NCBI GenBank assembly: GCA_034670145.1
Contig: JAXMOA010000001.1
Coordinates: forward strand, 186,001 to 250,000
DNA from: HXMU1420-2 sp034670145
GTDB taxonomy: Bacteria > Pseudomonadota > Alphaproteobacteria > Rhodobacterales > Rhodobacteraceae
Direction: 5' to 3'
DNA: 64,000 nt
Positions 8,462 to 17,437 of the stretch are shown here, in pieces. Made by a program: the position numbers and the translations under genes. Every line of letters starts with the position of its first letter. The stretch's first letter is position 1. Under the pieces are notes generated by a model. It was not told the DNA's origin. It made no database searches and saw only the letters and a list, made by a program, of their open reading frames with translations.

Positions 8462-10021
8462 TTAGTTGATCGCGCGCGACTGCCCTTCCCAAAACGCCTT
8501 GCGCAATTCGGTCTTGAGAACCTTGTTTGCCCCCGAAAGTGGAAATGGCTCGCTGCGGAACGAAATGCTGCGCGGACATTTGTACCCGGCAATCAGCGTA
8601 TGGCAGTGATCCTTCAGCGCCTGCTCGCTGGCCTCGGCCCCCGGTTTGAGGATCACGATGGCATGCACCGCCTCGCCCCATTTGTCGTCCGGCACACCGA
8701 TCACGGCGCTGGTCGCCACCGACGGATGACGAGACAAGGCGTTTTCAACCTCTGTGGAATAGACGTTCTCGCCGCCGGACACGATCATGTCCTTCAGACG
8801 GTCCATCAGAAAAATGAAACCATCCTCGTCCATATACCCCGCATCACCGGTATAGACCCAACCGTCCTTCAGCGTTGTCGCCGTCACTTCGGGCTTGTTC
8901 CAATACCCCAGCATGGTGATCGGCCCCTTAACGATGATATGTCCCACCTCGCCCGCTGGCACATCACGGTCATCTTCGTCCACGATCCGAATTTCGCAAA
9001 CCCGCGTTGCCCGGCCACAAGACCGTAGTTTACCCGCCTTCAGCCCCTCTTCGGAATGGAACTCTGTCCCCAGGATTGTTGCCACCGGCGCCAGCTCGGT
9101 CTGCCCAAACGCCTGCAAAAACTTTGCATTCGGAAACTTCGCAAAGGCATCAATCAACACCGCTTCGGTAATCGGAGACGCCCCATAAGCCACCAGTTTC
9201 ACCGAAGACACATCCGTCCGCTCCAAGGCTTCGGCCTGCAACAGCATCAAGATCATCACCGGCACTAACAACACATGGCTGGGCCGATGCGTTTCAATCG
9301 CGGCCAGAGTGTCATCCGGCGTAAAGGCAGGGATCGACACATGTGTCCCAGCCACAAAGGTCACCGCCATAAACCACAGCAAATCGGCAATGTGGAACAT
9401 CGGCGCCGCATGCAGATACACCGCACCGTCCGTCAGGGACAGCTCCTGCGCATTGGCGATCCCGCCGACATAGAAATTCTGATGGCTCAGCATCACACCT
9501 TTGGGAAAACCGGTCGTTCCACCGGTGTAAAAGATCCCGGCCAAATCATCGCCACCACGCCCGGCATCCTCTACCGGATCAGCCGCGGCCAGAATCTCTT
9601 CGTAGTTCAGCATCCCTTCGGGCGTTGCACCATCCCCGGCAAAGATGATGTGTTTGAGCCCGGCCACCTCGGCCTGAATCGCCGGAACCGCCCCGGCAAA
9701 GGCATCATCCACAATCAAAATCTCGGCCCCCGCATCGTTCAGCGCATAAGCGCATTCCGCCGGTGCCCACCGGATGTTCATCGGCATCATTGCGCCACCG
9801 GACCAGACCGAGGCAAAGAAATACTCAATGAAACGGTCCGAGTTCAATGACAGCAACGCAACGCGATCCCCGGGGCCGACCCCCAATGACTGCAAGGCCC
9901 CCGCCAGCTTTTTCACCCGGTTGATCAAACTGGACCAGCTTTGTTGCCGGTCCAGATGAATGGTCGCAGTGCCAGACGGCGCCACCTGCGCAGCGCGCCG
10001 TAAAACAGCAGAAATCTGCAT
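8462..10021 (-). CDS. AMP-forming acyl-CoA ligase (fatty-acid-CoA ligase type)
   Basis: 519 residues. ANL-superfamily enzyme that activates a carboxylic acid with ATP and joins it to CoA. The P-loop-like motif YTGGTTGFPKG is present, followed by the A8 hinge region YTGDAGYMDEDGF with DRLKDMIVSGGENV, and a C-terminal lysine in GANKVLKTELRK that should catalyse adenylation. Length and motifs fit medium/long-chain or aryl acid ligases; the acid is not identifiable. The ATG follows a strong GGAGGAG site. The amidase gene ends 33 bp upstream on the same strand, so the two may be co-transcribed (amide to acid to acyl-CoA is a possible but unproven link). Confidence 0.9.
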   Translation of the reverse strand: MQISAVLRRAAQVAPSGTATIHLDRQQSWSSLINRVKKLAGALQSLGVGPGDRVALLSLNSDRFIEYFFASVWSGGAMMPMNIRWAPAECAYALNDAGAEILIVDDAFAGAVPAIQAEVAGLKHIIFAGDGATPEGMLNYEEILAAADPVEDAGRGGDDLAGIFYTGGTTGFPKGVMLSHQNFYVGGIANAQELSLTDGAVYLHAAPMFHIADLLWFMAVTFVAGTHVSIPAFTPDDTLAAIETHRPSHVLLVPVMILMLLQAEALERTDVSSVKLVAYGASPITEAVLIDAFAKFPNAKFLQAFGQTELAPVATILGTEFHSEEGLKAGKLRSCGRATRVCEIRIVDEDDRDVPAGEVGHIIVKGPITMLGYWNKPEVTATTLKDGWVYTGDAGYMDEDGFIFLMDRLKDMIVSGGENVYSTEVENALSRHPSVATSAVIGVPDDKWGEAVHAIVILKPGAEASEQALKDHCHTLIAGYKCPRSISFRSEPFPLSGANKVLKTELRKAFWEGQSRAIN

Positions 10022-10054
10022 CCTAAAATCTCCTCCCTATTGTCGTGTGATCCC

Positions 10055-11485
10055 TCAGCCCAGCTGATCCCATAACGGATCACACATCCGTCCAACCCGA
10101 TCCTCGATCGCAATCAGACCATCCACCACCAGATCTTCTCGCCAGCGACGGCCAACCAATTGCACGCCGATGGGCTGCTTGCCTTGTGGCAGATCTGCCA
10201 GGCGTGCCGGCACATTCCCCGCTGGAAGACCCATGTAGTTCATCGAATAGGACCACAACGCCGTGCCCAACGCCTCGAACGCGCCTTCCAGACCTTCTGC
10301 ATCCCGATTCGGAGCAAAGAAGGGCATTGGCAGGAACGGCGACAAGACCAGCGGATACTCCTCCTGGAACAACGACCATTCCCGGGCATAGTGACTGCGC
10401 TGCGCCATCATCGTCAGCAGCTCGGCCCCCTCATAAGGCGGGAAATGGCCATAGTACTGGTCAAAAATCCCCTTCAGAGTGTCCGACCCATGCTGGTCGA
10501 TCATATCCCCCATCATGGCGCTCACTTCGCCCATCAGGGTGCGATATCCGGCCAAGGCGCATTCTTCGAGCAATGGCGCCTCAACCTCTTCCACCACGTA
10601 TCCGGCATCCACCAATGCATCCCGCGCTGTGTCCAATGCGGCTGATACATCCGGATGCAGATCATACCCTGGCACCACCTTGGTTAAGCCGACCTTGATC
10701 GGCCCTTCCAGATCCGGTCCCCGCCACGGCAGTGGAACATGAAACGGATCACGCGCATCCGGCGCGATGATCACCGGCATCGACAAATGCAGATCCGCGG
10801 CCGACCGCGTGATCATGCCCTGAACGCTCATTGATTGCGCCAGCATCCCGCGCTCGGCCGTTTGCGAGGGGTTCCAGGCCGCAACCCGGCCCAAACCGGA
10901 TTTCACCGTGACCGCACCATTGGCCGATGCCGGAAACCGCAAGGAACCGCCAATGTCATTGCCATGAGCCAAGGCGCCCATGCCCGCCATCACAGCGGAT
11001 CCAGCCCCACCTGATGACCCACCAGCGGAAACATGGCGGCCCCAGGGGTTATGCGTCCGCCCATATAGCGGATTGTCCGTGTCCGCCCGAAAACTGAACT
11101 CCGGCGTGTTGGTGCGTCCAATCACAACCGCCCCGGCCTTTTCCAGCCTGTCGACCAGTGGCGCATTCGCCGGCGCAATCAAATCCTTGAACGCCGGGAC
11201 ACCATTGGTGGTCGCATGACCCGTCTGGTCCACATTCACCTTGATCGTCACCGGCACCCCAAACAATGGTCCCGTCGCCGCACCCTCGGCCCGTGCCTTG
11301 TCCAGGTTCTGCGCCCGCTCCAACGCCTGCGCGCTCAAATCCTCGACAACCGCGTTCAAATCCGGATTTGTCGCCTGCATCCGGTCAATGGCGGCACTCA
11401 CAGATGCCTCTGCCGTAACATCCCCAGTAGACGTATGCGCCACCAATTCCGAAGCGGTCAGCCGCCAAAGCTCTGTATCAGACAT
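10055..11485 (-). CDS. Amidase (amidase signature family)
   Basis: 476 residues. Ser-cisSer-Lys hydrolase that cleaves an amide to acid and ammonia. The catalytic lysine lies in PVTIKVNVD, the glycine/serine-rich signature is SAGGSSGGAGSAVMAG and the nucleophile segment is GNDIGGSLRFPA. The start is ATG at 11485 (MSDTELWRL) with GAGGAAA just upstream; a longer in-frame extension has no family character and is cysteine-rich. It is leftward and immediately upstream of the acyl-CoA ligase. Confidence 0.92.
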   Translation of the reverse strand: MSDTELWRLTASELVAHTSTGDVTAEASVSAAIDRMQATNPDLNAVVEDLSAQALERAQNLDKARAEGAATGPLFGVPVTIKVNVDQTGHATTNGVPAFKDLIAPANAPLVDRLEKAGAVVIGRTNTPEFSFRADTDNPLYGRTHNPWGRHVSAGGSSGGAGSAVMAGMGALAHGNDIGGSLRFPASANGAVTVKSGLGRVAAWNPSQTAERGMLAQSMSVQGMITRSAADLHLSMPVIIAPDARDPFHVPLPWRGPDLEGPIKVGLTKVVPGYDLHPDVSAALDTARDALVDAGYVVEEVEAPLLEECALAGYRTLMGEVSAMMGDMIDQHGSDTLKGIFDQYYGHFPPYEGAELLTMMAQRSHYAREWSLFQEEYPLVLSPFLPMPFFAPNRDAEGLEGAFEALGTALWSYSMNYMGLPAGNVPARLADLPQGKQPIGVQLVGRRWREDLVVDGLIAIEDRVGRMCDPLWDQLG

Positions 11486-11621
11486 GAATTTCCTCGCTTG
11501 TTCGCACGCCGGACCTCTGAGTCCGGCTGAACAACAAGATGCCACCCTCCTGCAACAGATGCCACAAGGTTGCCAAAGAATCTTCAAACCGATTTCCAGA
11601 TTGCCGTCCAAATTGGCTCGC

Positions 11622-11732
11622 ATGAGTGAACCTGGACCAACAGCAATCGACATCATCCTGGCCAGCATAATGCTGGGTATCGCAGGATTCGCCTTCTATT
11701 CCGCTGCCATCATCGTATTCAGCGCAATCTAA
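11622..11732 (+). CDS. Possible 36-residue membrane peptide
   Basis: A short frame encodes MSEPGPTAID followed by one continuous hydrophobic stretch (residues 11-36, rich in I/L/A/F). It would be a single-pass membrane peptide with an outward or periplasmic N-terminus. It has no clear Shine-Dalgarno sequence, lies divergent from the amidase and could be chance. No family recognised. Confidence 0.3.
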   Translation: MSEPGPTAIDIILASIMLGIAGFAFYSAAIIVFSAI

Positions 11733-11827
11733 AGCCTGTCGTTCCCGCCATCCGACCGCGCCCAGACCCGGCGCGGCCAAATGAGGTGCCGCCAGCGCGC
11801 ACCAGACCTGCCCGCAGGCAGAGTGCG

Positions 11828-12430
11828 CTAGGCCAGCAGAATCAGAAGCGGGCGCAAACCGGGAACCAACAACATCGCGGTGCGCAACAAGACCTTGTTT
11901 GACCCGACGGCTTCGGCAATGCGGGTCAAATGCGTGCCCTTGGAGGTCCCTGATCGCAACAAGGTCGTCTCTGCCTCTTGCAAGGCGACAACTGCCTTGG
12001 CCTTGATCTTGGGCGCGGCCTCCTTTGTGACCGGAGTAAAGGTTTGCTGCCCCTTCGCCAGTTTGGGCGCTGCACGATCCACATTCCGGCGCACCTCGCG
12101 CTGCAACAGCTTTTCAACCTTGCCAATGGCCTTGACCGCATCGTTGTAGCCGGGACGCCCCTTCATCAATGTGCGCGCCTGGCCATACACCACGCGGTAG
12201 CAATCATAGCGGTACACTTTTGGCAGGCCTAAACATTGCTTGCCGCCGCGCTCGATGGTGCGCACCACATTGCGGGTCACCTCGCTGGTGACCCCCCGAT
12301 TGGCGCTTTTTGAGGAACTTGGTTTTGACTTGCTCCCATAATTGCCATAGCCGCCATCGCCCCCCGCAAACACTGTCACAGGAAACAGCAGGCTTAAAAT
12401 CAACACACAACGTAAAAACATGCGGGCCAT
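11828..12430 (-). CDS. Uncharacterised secreted protein
   Basis: 200 residues. It begins with a clear Sec signal peptide (MARMFLRCVLILSLLFPVTVFA, cleavage after VFA), then a Gly/Ser/Lys-rich linker (GGYGNYGSKSKPSSSKSANRG), then a basic alpha-helical domain with two cysteines in CLGLPKVYRYDCYR that could form a disulfide. The C-terminus is hydrophobic (AMLLVPGLRPLLILLA). The start at 12430 is preferred over the ATG 12 bases upstream because GGAGAG sits correctly before it. No known family recognised. Confidence 0.7.
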   Translation of the reverse strand: MARMFLRCVLILSLLFPVTVFAGGDGGYGNYGSKSKPSSSKSANRGVTSEVTRNVVRTIERGGKQCLGLPKVYRYDCYRVVYGQARTLMKGRPGYNDAVKAIGKVEKLLQREVRRNVDRAAPKLAKGQQTFTPVTKEAAPKIKAKAVVALQEAETTLLRSGTSKGTHLTRIAEAVGSNKVLLRTAMLLVPGLRPLLILLA

Positions 12431-12701
12431 CAATCTCTCCATAATAATACCGCAACCCTAGCACGGCCATGCCACCCCTAAAAACCCTGCTAATGGAAAC
12501 AGCCCCCCGGCCCCTCAACCCACTTGCATGACGCGCAACCCCGCCGATAGATTGAACCGGCTGGTGAGGAGGATCAGCGCGCATGTCACGCCACCAACCG
12601 GTCTGATCCCGGCCAGGCGCAGCCAATCCACGCATCCCTCCCCCAATGGAACACGCCCGCCCAAGCCCGGACACCTCAGGGCCAGAACAAAGGACAAAAC
12701 C

Positions 12702-14435
12702 ATGGCCCGTAAAACCTATGACCAACTCCGCTCCGCCCGCTGGATGGCCCCGGATGACCTGCGCAGCTTCGGCCACCGCTCGCGCGCGCTGCAAATCGGC
12801 TATGATCATGCGGATTGGGAGGGCAAACCCGCCATCGCAATCATCAACACCTGGTCCGAGATCAACCCCTGCCATGTCCATCTGCGCGACCGCGCCGAAT
12901 GGGTCAAACGCGGCGTTCTGCAATCCGGCGGCTGGCCGCTTGAATTGCCCGCCATGTCGCTGGCGGAACAATTCGTCAAACCCACGACTATGCTCTACCG
13001 CAACATGCTGGCGATGGAGACCGAAGAACTGCTGCGCTCCCACCCGATTGACGGTGCTGTGCTGCTGGGGGGATGTGACAAGACCACCCCCGCGCTGGTC
13101 ATGGGTGCGGTCAGCATGGGCTTGCCCTTCATCTACTTGCCCGCAGGGCCAATGCTGCGGGGCAATTACGCAGGTGGCACATTGGGCTCTGGCAGCGATG
13201 CATTCAAATACTGGGACGAGCGACGCGCCGGTACAATCACCGAGACCGAATGGCGCGGTATCGAAGGCGGCATCGCCCGTTCCTACGGGCATTGCATGAC
13301 CATGGGCACCGCCTCGACCATGACCGCCATCGCCGAAGGCTTTGGCCTGACCCTCCCGGGCGCCTCCTCCATCCCGGCAGCGGATGCAAACCACCAACGC
13401 ATGTCCACGGCCTGCGGGCGGCGCATTGTCGATATGGTCTGGGAGGATCTGACACCAGATCAGATCATCACCCCGGCCAGTACCGAAAACGCGGTCAAAG
13501 TGGCCATGGCCACCGGCTGCTCGACCAATGCCATCATCCACCTGATCGCCATGGCCCGCCGCGCTGGCGTCCCCCTCGAACTCGACGATCTGGACCGCAT
13601 CGGCCGCGACACCCCCGTGCTCGCCAATATCCGCCCCTCCGGCAGCGAATATCTGATGGAAGATTTCTTTTACGCAGGCGGCCTGCGCGCCCTGATGAAA
13701 GAGTTGGGCGACCGGCTCGACCTTTCGGTCACAACCGTCACGGGCAAATCTCTGGCCGAAGGATTGGAAGGCGCCGTCAACTACAATGACGACGTGATCC
13801 GCCCCCTCTCGAACCCGGTCTACCACGAAGGCTCCCTCGCCGTGCTCAAGGGCAACCTGGCCCCCGACGGCGCGGTGATCAAACCCGCAGCCTGCGACCC
13901 GAAATTCCACGTCCATACCGGCCCCGCCATCGTCGCAGACTCCTATCCCGAGATGAAAAAAATCATCGACGACCCGGATTATCCGATGACCCCGGACCAT
14001 GTGCTGGTCTTGCGCAATGCGGGCCCACAAGGGGGACCGGGCATGCCGGAATGGGGCATGATCCCGATGCCCAAGGCCCTGCTCAAGCATGGCCACCGCG
14101 ATATGGTCCGCCTGTCAGATGCACGTATGTCCGGCACCGCTTTTGGCGCCTGTATCCTTCACGTCGCCCCTGAATCCTTCGTTGGCGGTCCGCTCGCGCT
14201 GGTCCAGACCGGAGACATGATCACCCTGGACGTGCCCAACCGCACCCTCGAAATGCAGGTCTCCGCCGAAGAGCTGGACCGCCGCCGCGCCGCCTGGACC
14301 GCGCCCCAACCCAAATTCGAACGGGGGTATGGCTGGATGTTCGCCAAACACATCGAACAGGCAGACAAAGGCTGCGATTTCGATTTCTTGCGGTCCGAGT
14401 TTGGCGGCCCAACAGACGAGCCTGTGATTTTCTGA
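12702..14435 (+). CDS. IlvD/Edd family sugar-acid dehydratase (L-arabonate dehydratase-like)
   Basis: 577 residues. Fe-S-cluster dehydratase that removes water from a 2,3-dihydroxy acid. Cluster cysteines are seen in INPCHVHL, GGCDKTTPAL and GHCMTMGTAST. The length (about 580) and N-terminus (RSARWM, SFGHRSRALQIGY) match pentonate dehydratases such as rhizobial L-arabonate dehydratase better than the biosynthetic IlvD (about 610). ATG at 12702 follows AAAGGA. It stands alone here, with no sugar dehydrogenase or lactonase next to it, so the exact substrate is an inference. Confidence 0.85.
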   Translation: MARKTYDQLRSARWMAPDDLRSFGHRSRALQIGYDHADWEGKPAIAIINTWSEINPCHVHLRDRAEWVKRGVLQSGGWPLELPAMSLAEQFVKPTTMLYRNMLAMETEELLRSHPIDGAVLLGGCDKTTPALVMGAVSMGLPFIYLPAGPMLRGNYAGGTLGSGSDAFKYWDERRAGTITETEWRGIEGGIARSYGHCMTMGTASTMTAIAEGFGLTLPGASSIPAADANHQRMSTACGRRIVDMVWEDLTPDQIITPASTENAVKVAMATGCSTNAIIHLIAMARRAGVPLELDDLDRIGRDTPVLANIRPSGSEYLMEDFFYAGGLRALMKELGDRLDLSVTTVTGKSLAEGLEGAVNYNDDVIRPLSNPVYHEGSLAVLKGNLAPDGAVIKPAACDPKFHVHTGPAIVADSYPEMKKIIDDPDYPMTPDHVLVLRNAGPQGGPGMPEWGMIPMPKALLKHGHRDMVRLSDARMSGTAFGACILHVAPESFVGGPLALVQTGDMITLDVPNRTLEMQVSAEELDRRRAAWTAPQPKFERGYGWMFAKHIEQADKGCDFDFLRSEFGGPTDEPVIF

Positions 14436-14489
14436 GCCGCGCAACCTTGGCTGTCCCTTGTCGGCGGCCGTTTACCCGCCTCTGGCGCC

Positions 14490-15191
14490 TCAGGGCGCCA
14501 GAACACGTATCTTGTCAAAACGCGTCATATCGGCAAAGCGGCAATAGGCCGGCGGGCATAGCGCGAACGTCGGGGCCGCCGCGATCAGATCGGTCAGAAT
14601 GGCCGCAGTCTCGGCCTGCCACATTGGCAACAACACATCCGGGATCCAATCCAGCGGGTAGCCAAAAGTCATGTGGAACCGGTACGCATCATGGGCGGCA
14701 TGGCGATACCCAAAGGGCACGGTCAGCGACTCCCGCCAGACCCGCAACTGAGCCTGATCCTGCGCCGTCGCACCGGCCAGCATCACACCGCCCGGACCCA
14801 AACCAATGGGTGAGACGGCAAATGACCCCGGCACCGGGAAACCCTGCAACCGCGCGTCGATGTGCTTGGTCACCAAATCAATCGGCGCATCCAGCGCCAT
14901 ATAGGACGGCCAGGCCTCCGGCGTGCGCCGCGTTTCTGTCGCACCCTCGAACAAGGTCATGTGCAGGCTGGGAACAGGCGTAAACAAAAACCGATCCGCC
15001 CCTTCCAGCGCCATAATCCGCGCCCGCGCGTCCAGGACGGCCTGATGTCCGGGGGCCTCCAAATTCAGATGGCAAACAACCGTATTGCCCGCCTCAGGCA
15101 GGAACCCACCCGCATCATACCGCTGCCCAAACCGACGCGGCAGCCCGTCATTCCGGCTTGCAAAAAACTGTGCCAAATCCATCTGGTTCAT
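14490..15191 (-). CDS. DUF1868 protein, 2H phosphoesterase-like
   Basis: 233 residues. Two H-x-T/S motifs, SLHMTLFEG and RFHMTFGYP, are the hallmark of the 2H phosphoesterase fold (RNA ligase/cyclic phosphodiesterase type). The rest, including RRFGQRYDAGGFLPEAGNTVVCHL at the N-terminus, follows the DUF1868 family. Probable hydrolysis of a cyclic or oligonucleotide phosphodiester; substrate unknown. It is convergent with the dehydratase gene and transcribed in the same direction as moaE upstream, 55 bp away. Confidence 0.8.
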   Translation of the reverse strand: MNQMDLAQFFASRNDGLPRRFGQRYDAGGFLPEAGNTVVCHLNLEAPGHQAVLDARARIMALEGADRFLFTPVPSLHMTLFEGATETRRTPEAWPSYMALDAPIDLVTKHIDARLQGFPVPGSFAVSPIGLGPGGVMLAGATAQDQAQLRVWRESLTVPFGYRHAAHDAYRFHMTFGYPLDWIPDVLLPMWQAETAAILTDLIAAAPTFALCPPAYCRFADMTRFDKIRVLAP

Positions 15192-15246
15192 GGTCCGAAC
15201 CTACAAATACCCGCATAGATTCAAACAACTGCGCCCGCCGGCCAGC

Positions 15247-15687
15247 CTACCACCGCTCCAGCGCGGTCTCATCCTCGTCCCGCGCGGCGACCCAATCGGT
15301 CCCATCTGCGGTCTCTTCTTTCTTCCAGAACGGGGCCCGAGACTTCAGGTAGTCCATCAAATACTCTGCTGCCTCGAACGCATCCTTGCGATGCCGTGCA
15401 GCCGTGGCGACCATCATGATCACCTCACCCGTCGTCAACCTGCCATACCGATGGATCACCAAAGCATCCGACAGGCTCCAGCGTGCAACCGCCTCTTCGG
15501 CAATCGCGGTTAGGGCCGCCTCGGTCATACCCGGATAGTGCTCGATCTCCATCGCCTGCAAACCGCCAGCGACATCGCGCACCAGCCCGCTGAAACTGAC
15601 AACAGCCCCCGCACCCTCTGCATCGGACGAAAACTGATTGAGCTGCGCACCCGGATCAAATGCATCCATCTGCACCAATACGCGCAT
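15247..15687 (-). CDS. moaE: Molybdopterin synthase catalytic subunit
   Basis: 146 residues. With MoaD-thiocarboxylate it inserts two sulfurs into precursor Z to make molybdopterin. MoaE features visible are the FSGLVRD strand, the MEIEHYPGM segment and the C-terminal catalytic lysine region AEYLMDYLKSRAPFWKKE. It begins directly after moaD in the same direction (1-base gap), completing the pgsA-moaD-moaE run. Confidence 0.95.
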   Translation of the reverse strand: MRVLVQMDAFDPGAQLNQFSSDAEGAGAVVSFSGLVRDVAGGLQAMEIEHYPGMTEAALTAIAEEAVARWSLSDALVIHRYGRLTTGEVIMMVATAARHRKDAFEAAEYLMDYLKSRAPFWKKEETADGTDWVAARDEDETALERW

Positions 15688-15688
15688 T

Positions 15689-15934
15689 TCAGCCCCCGGT
15701 CATGGGTGGGAAAAACGCCACCTCACGCACGCCATCCAACGGTGCGTCAAAATCGGTCAGCTTCTGATCCACAGCCACCTTCAGGGCCGACAGATCCGAA
15801 AATGCAACCTCATAGCGTTCTTCACGCGCCCTCAACTCTTCAACCAGATCCAGAACGGTCGCCGCCCTTGTCTCGACCACCTCTCGCGGCACCCCAATGC
15901 GTTCCCGCACCCAGGCAAAATACAACACATCCAT
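15689..15934 (-). CDS. moaD: Molybdopterin synthase sulfur carrier subunit
   Basis: 81 residues. Ubiquitin-like beta-grasp protein ending in PPMTGG; the C-terminal Gly-Gly is adenylated and thiocarboxylated. Full family length. It sits tightly between pgsA and moaE (1-base gaps), so the three are co-translated. Confidence 0.95.
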   Translation of the reverse strand: MDVLYFAWVRERIGVPREVVETRAATVLDLVEELRAREERYEVAFSDLSALKVAVDQKLTDFDAPLDGVREVAFFPPMTGG

Positions 15935-15935
15935 C

Positions 15936-16598
15936 CTACGCTCCCTTCAGATGAGGCAAGGCTTTGCGCAGGTAATCCAGACCGGTCACCAACGTCAGCA
16001 GGGCCGCCAGCCAAATCAGCAGCAACCCGCCCCATCCCGTCCATTCCATCCCGGTCAGCTTCCAGCGCACACCGGTTTCATCACTGACAGTCCCCTCCAG
16101 AATGCCACCCACCAATGCGCCATCCATCCCCAGAACGGCCATCCCGAACATATGCTCAAAAACACCATGGGCGAACAATACCGTCAACGCCACCATCTGC
16201 GCCGCCGTCTTCCATTTGGCCAGCTTTGTCACCTTCAACGTACCAGCCGTATCGCCCAGAAATTCCCGCAGCCCCGAAACAAAGACTTCCCGAAACAGGA
16301 TAACCCCGGCGGGCAACAACATCGGCAACGCCAGAGACGAAAATACCCCCAGCACAAACAAGGCGATCACAATCATCGCCTTATCCGCAATCGGATCCAA
16401 CATTGCGCCCAAACGCGTCACCTGCGCCCAGGCCCGCGCCAGATATCCATCCATCCAATCCGTGACCGAGGCCGCCACAAACAGGCCCAAGGCACATAAA
16501 TCCGCATAAGGGCGCGGCAGCATCAAGAACGCTGCCGGCAGCGCCAGCGCCGCAAGCAGGCGCAGCACCGTCAGCAAGGTGGGAATATTCCATGTCAT
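15936..16598 (-). CDS. pgsA: CDP-diacylglycerol-glycerol-3-phosphate 3-phosphatidyltransferase
   Basis: 220 residues. Membrane enzyme that makes phosphatidylglycerophosphate, the committed step to phosphatidylglycerol. The CDP-alcohol phosphotransferase signature is complete: DWMDGYLARAW followed by GAMLDPIADK. N-terminal WNIPTLLTVLRL and several TM helices match the family. A loop with MFGMAVLGMDGALVGGILE before the last helices makes it slightly longer than E. coli PgsA. It is part of the leftward uvrC-gph-pgsA-moaD-moaE series. Confidence 0.95.
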   Translation of the reverse strand: MTWNIPTLLTVLRLLAALALPAAFLMLPRPYADLCALGLFVAASVTDWMDGYLARAWAQVTRLGAMLDPIADKAMIVIALFVLGVFSSLALPMLLPAGVILFREVFVSGLREFLGDTAGTLKVTKLAKWKTAAQMVALTVLFAHGVFEHMFGMAVLGMDGALVGGILEGTVSDETGVRWKLTGMEWTGWGGLLLIWLAALLTLVTGLDYLRKALPHLKGA

Positions 16599-16775
16599 AC
16601 ATGCCTCCTAGCGCGCCCAATAGGGCCGGAGCAAATGGATAAATGCATAGAAACTATCCGCCAAACCATTCCAGACCCGCCTGTTTCCCGTCGCTACACC
16701 CCGAGTCCGCCCAAGCCGCTTGGGGCCAGACGCACCCATCCCAGTCGCTGCCGCCCACACCGGCCAGCCCTGAAC

Positions 16776-17429
16776 CTATGCCTCCCGGGCTTCCTTCACA
16801 ATGTCCGGCAACACGTCAAAGTCATCAAAGACCCACCTGTGCGGCAAATCCTCCACCGGCGTCTTGCGATATCCGAGCGAAAACAATGCAAACGGGATGC
16901 CCGCTCGATCCGCGGTCTCTGCATCAACCTCGCTATCGCCAACAAACACAGCCGGGCCACCGCCCATCTGCGCAATCACATGCAACAAAGGTTCCGGGTC
17001 CGGTTTGCGCTGCGCCAGACTGTCGCCCCCCAAAACAGTGTCGAACCGGGTTTCCATACCAAAATGGCGCAAAACCGCCCGCGTCGGGACGATGGGTTTG
17101 TTCGTGCACACAGCCAACCGCGCCCCGTCTGTTTCCAAACGGGCCAAGGCCGCCTCCACCCTGGGATAAAGCGCCGTCAGATCATGCGCCGTTTCATAGC
17201 GTTTGAGAAACGCGGCCAGCAAGCGGGCATGCAGCTGAGCGTCCTCGGCCACCCCGACCGCAGCCATCATCCGGCGCACGAAAGTCGGTGCCCCATGCCC
17301 CACAAACCCGCGCGCCTGCGCCAGCGTCACATGGCCCAGGCCCTCTTGCGCCAAAACCGCATTGGCCACCGCGTGCATATCCGGAACGCTGTCAATCAAC
17401 GTCCCATCCAAATCAAAAACAACAATCAT
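16776..17429 (-). CDS. gph: HAD hydrolase, phosphoglycolate phosphatase-like
   Basis: 217 residues. HAD-family phosphatase. Motif I is VVFDLDGTLIDS (nucleophile and acid Asp), motif II is AVCTNKP, and motifs III/IV are the Lys in RKPDPEPL and FVGDSEVDAETA. Order, helical cap (about residues 15-80) and length fit phosphoglycolate phosphatases that detoxify 2-phosphoglycolate. It starts 8 bases after the uvrC stop, so it is in the uvrC transcript. Confidence 0.88.
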   Translation of the reverse strand: MIVVFDLDGTLIDSVPDMHAVANAVLAQEGLGHVTLAQARGFVGHGAPTFVRRMMAAVGVAEDAQLHARLLAAFLKRYETAHDLTALYPRVEAALARLETDGARLAVCTNKPIVPTRAVLRHFGMETRFDTVLGGDSLAQRKPDPEPLLHVIAQMGGGPAVFVGDSEVDAETADRAGIPFALFSLGYRKTPVEDLPHRWVFDDFDVLPDIVKEAREA

Positions 17430-17437
17430 GACGCGCC

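Noticed and set aside
12204..14096. Long leftward frame of about 630 codons opposite the dehydratase gene
   Set aside because: It is antisense to a clear IlvD/Edd protein and its translation is a shadow produced by the high GC third-position bias.
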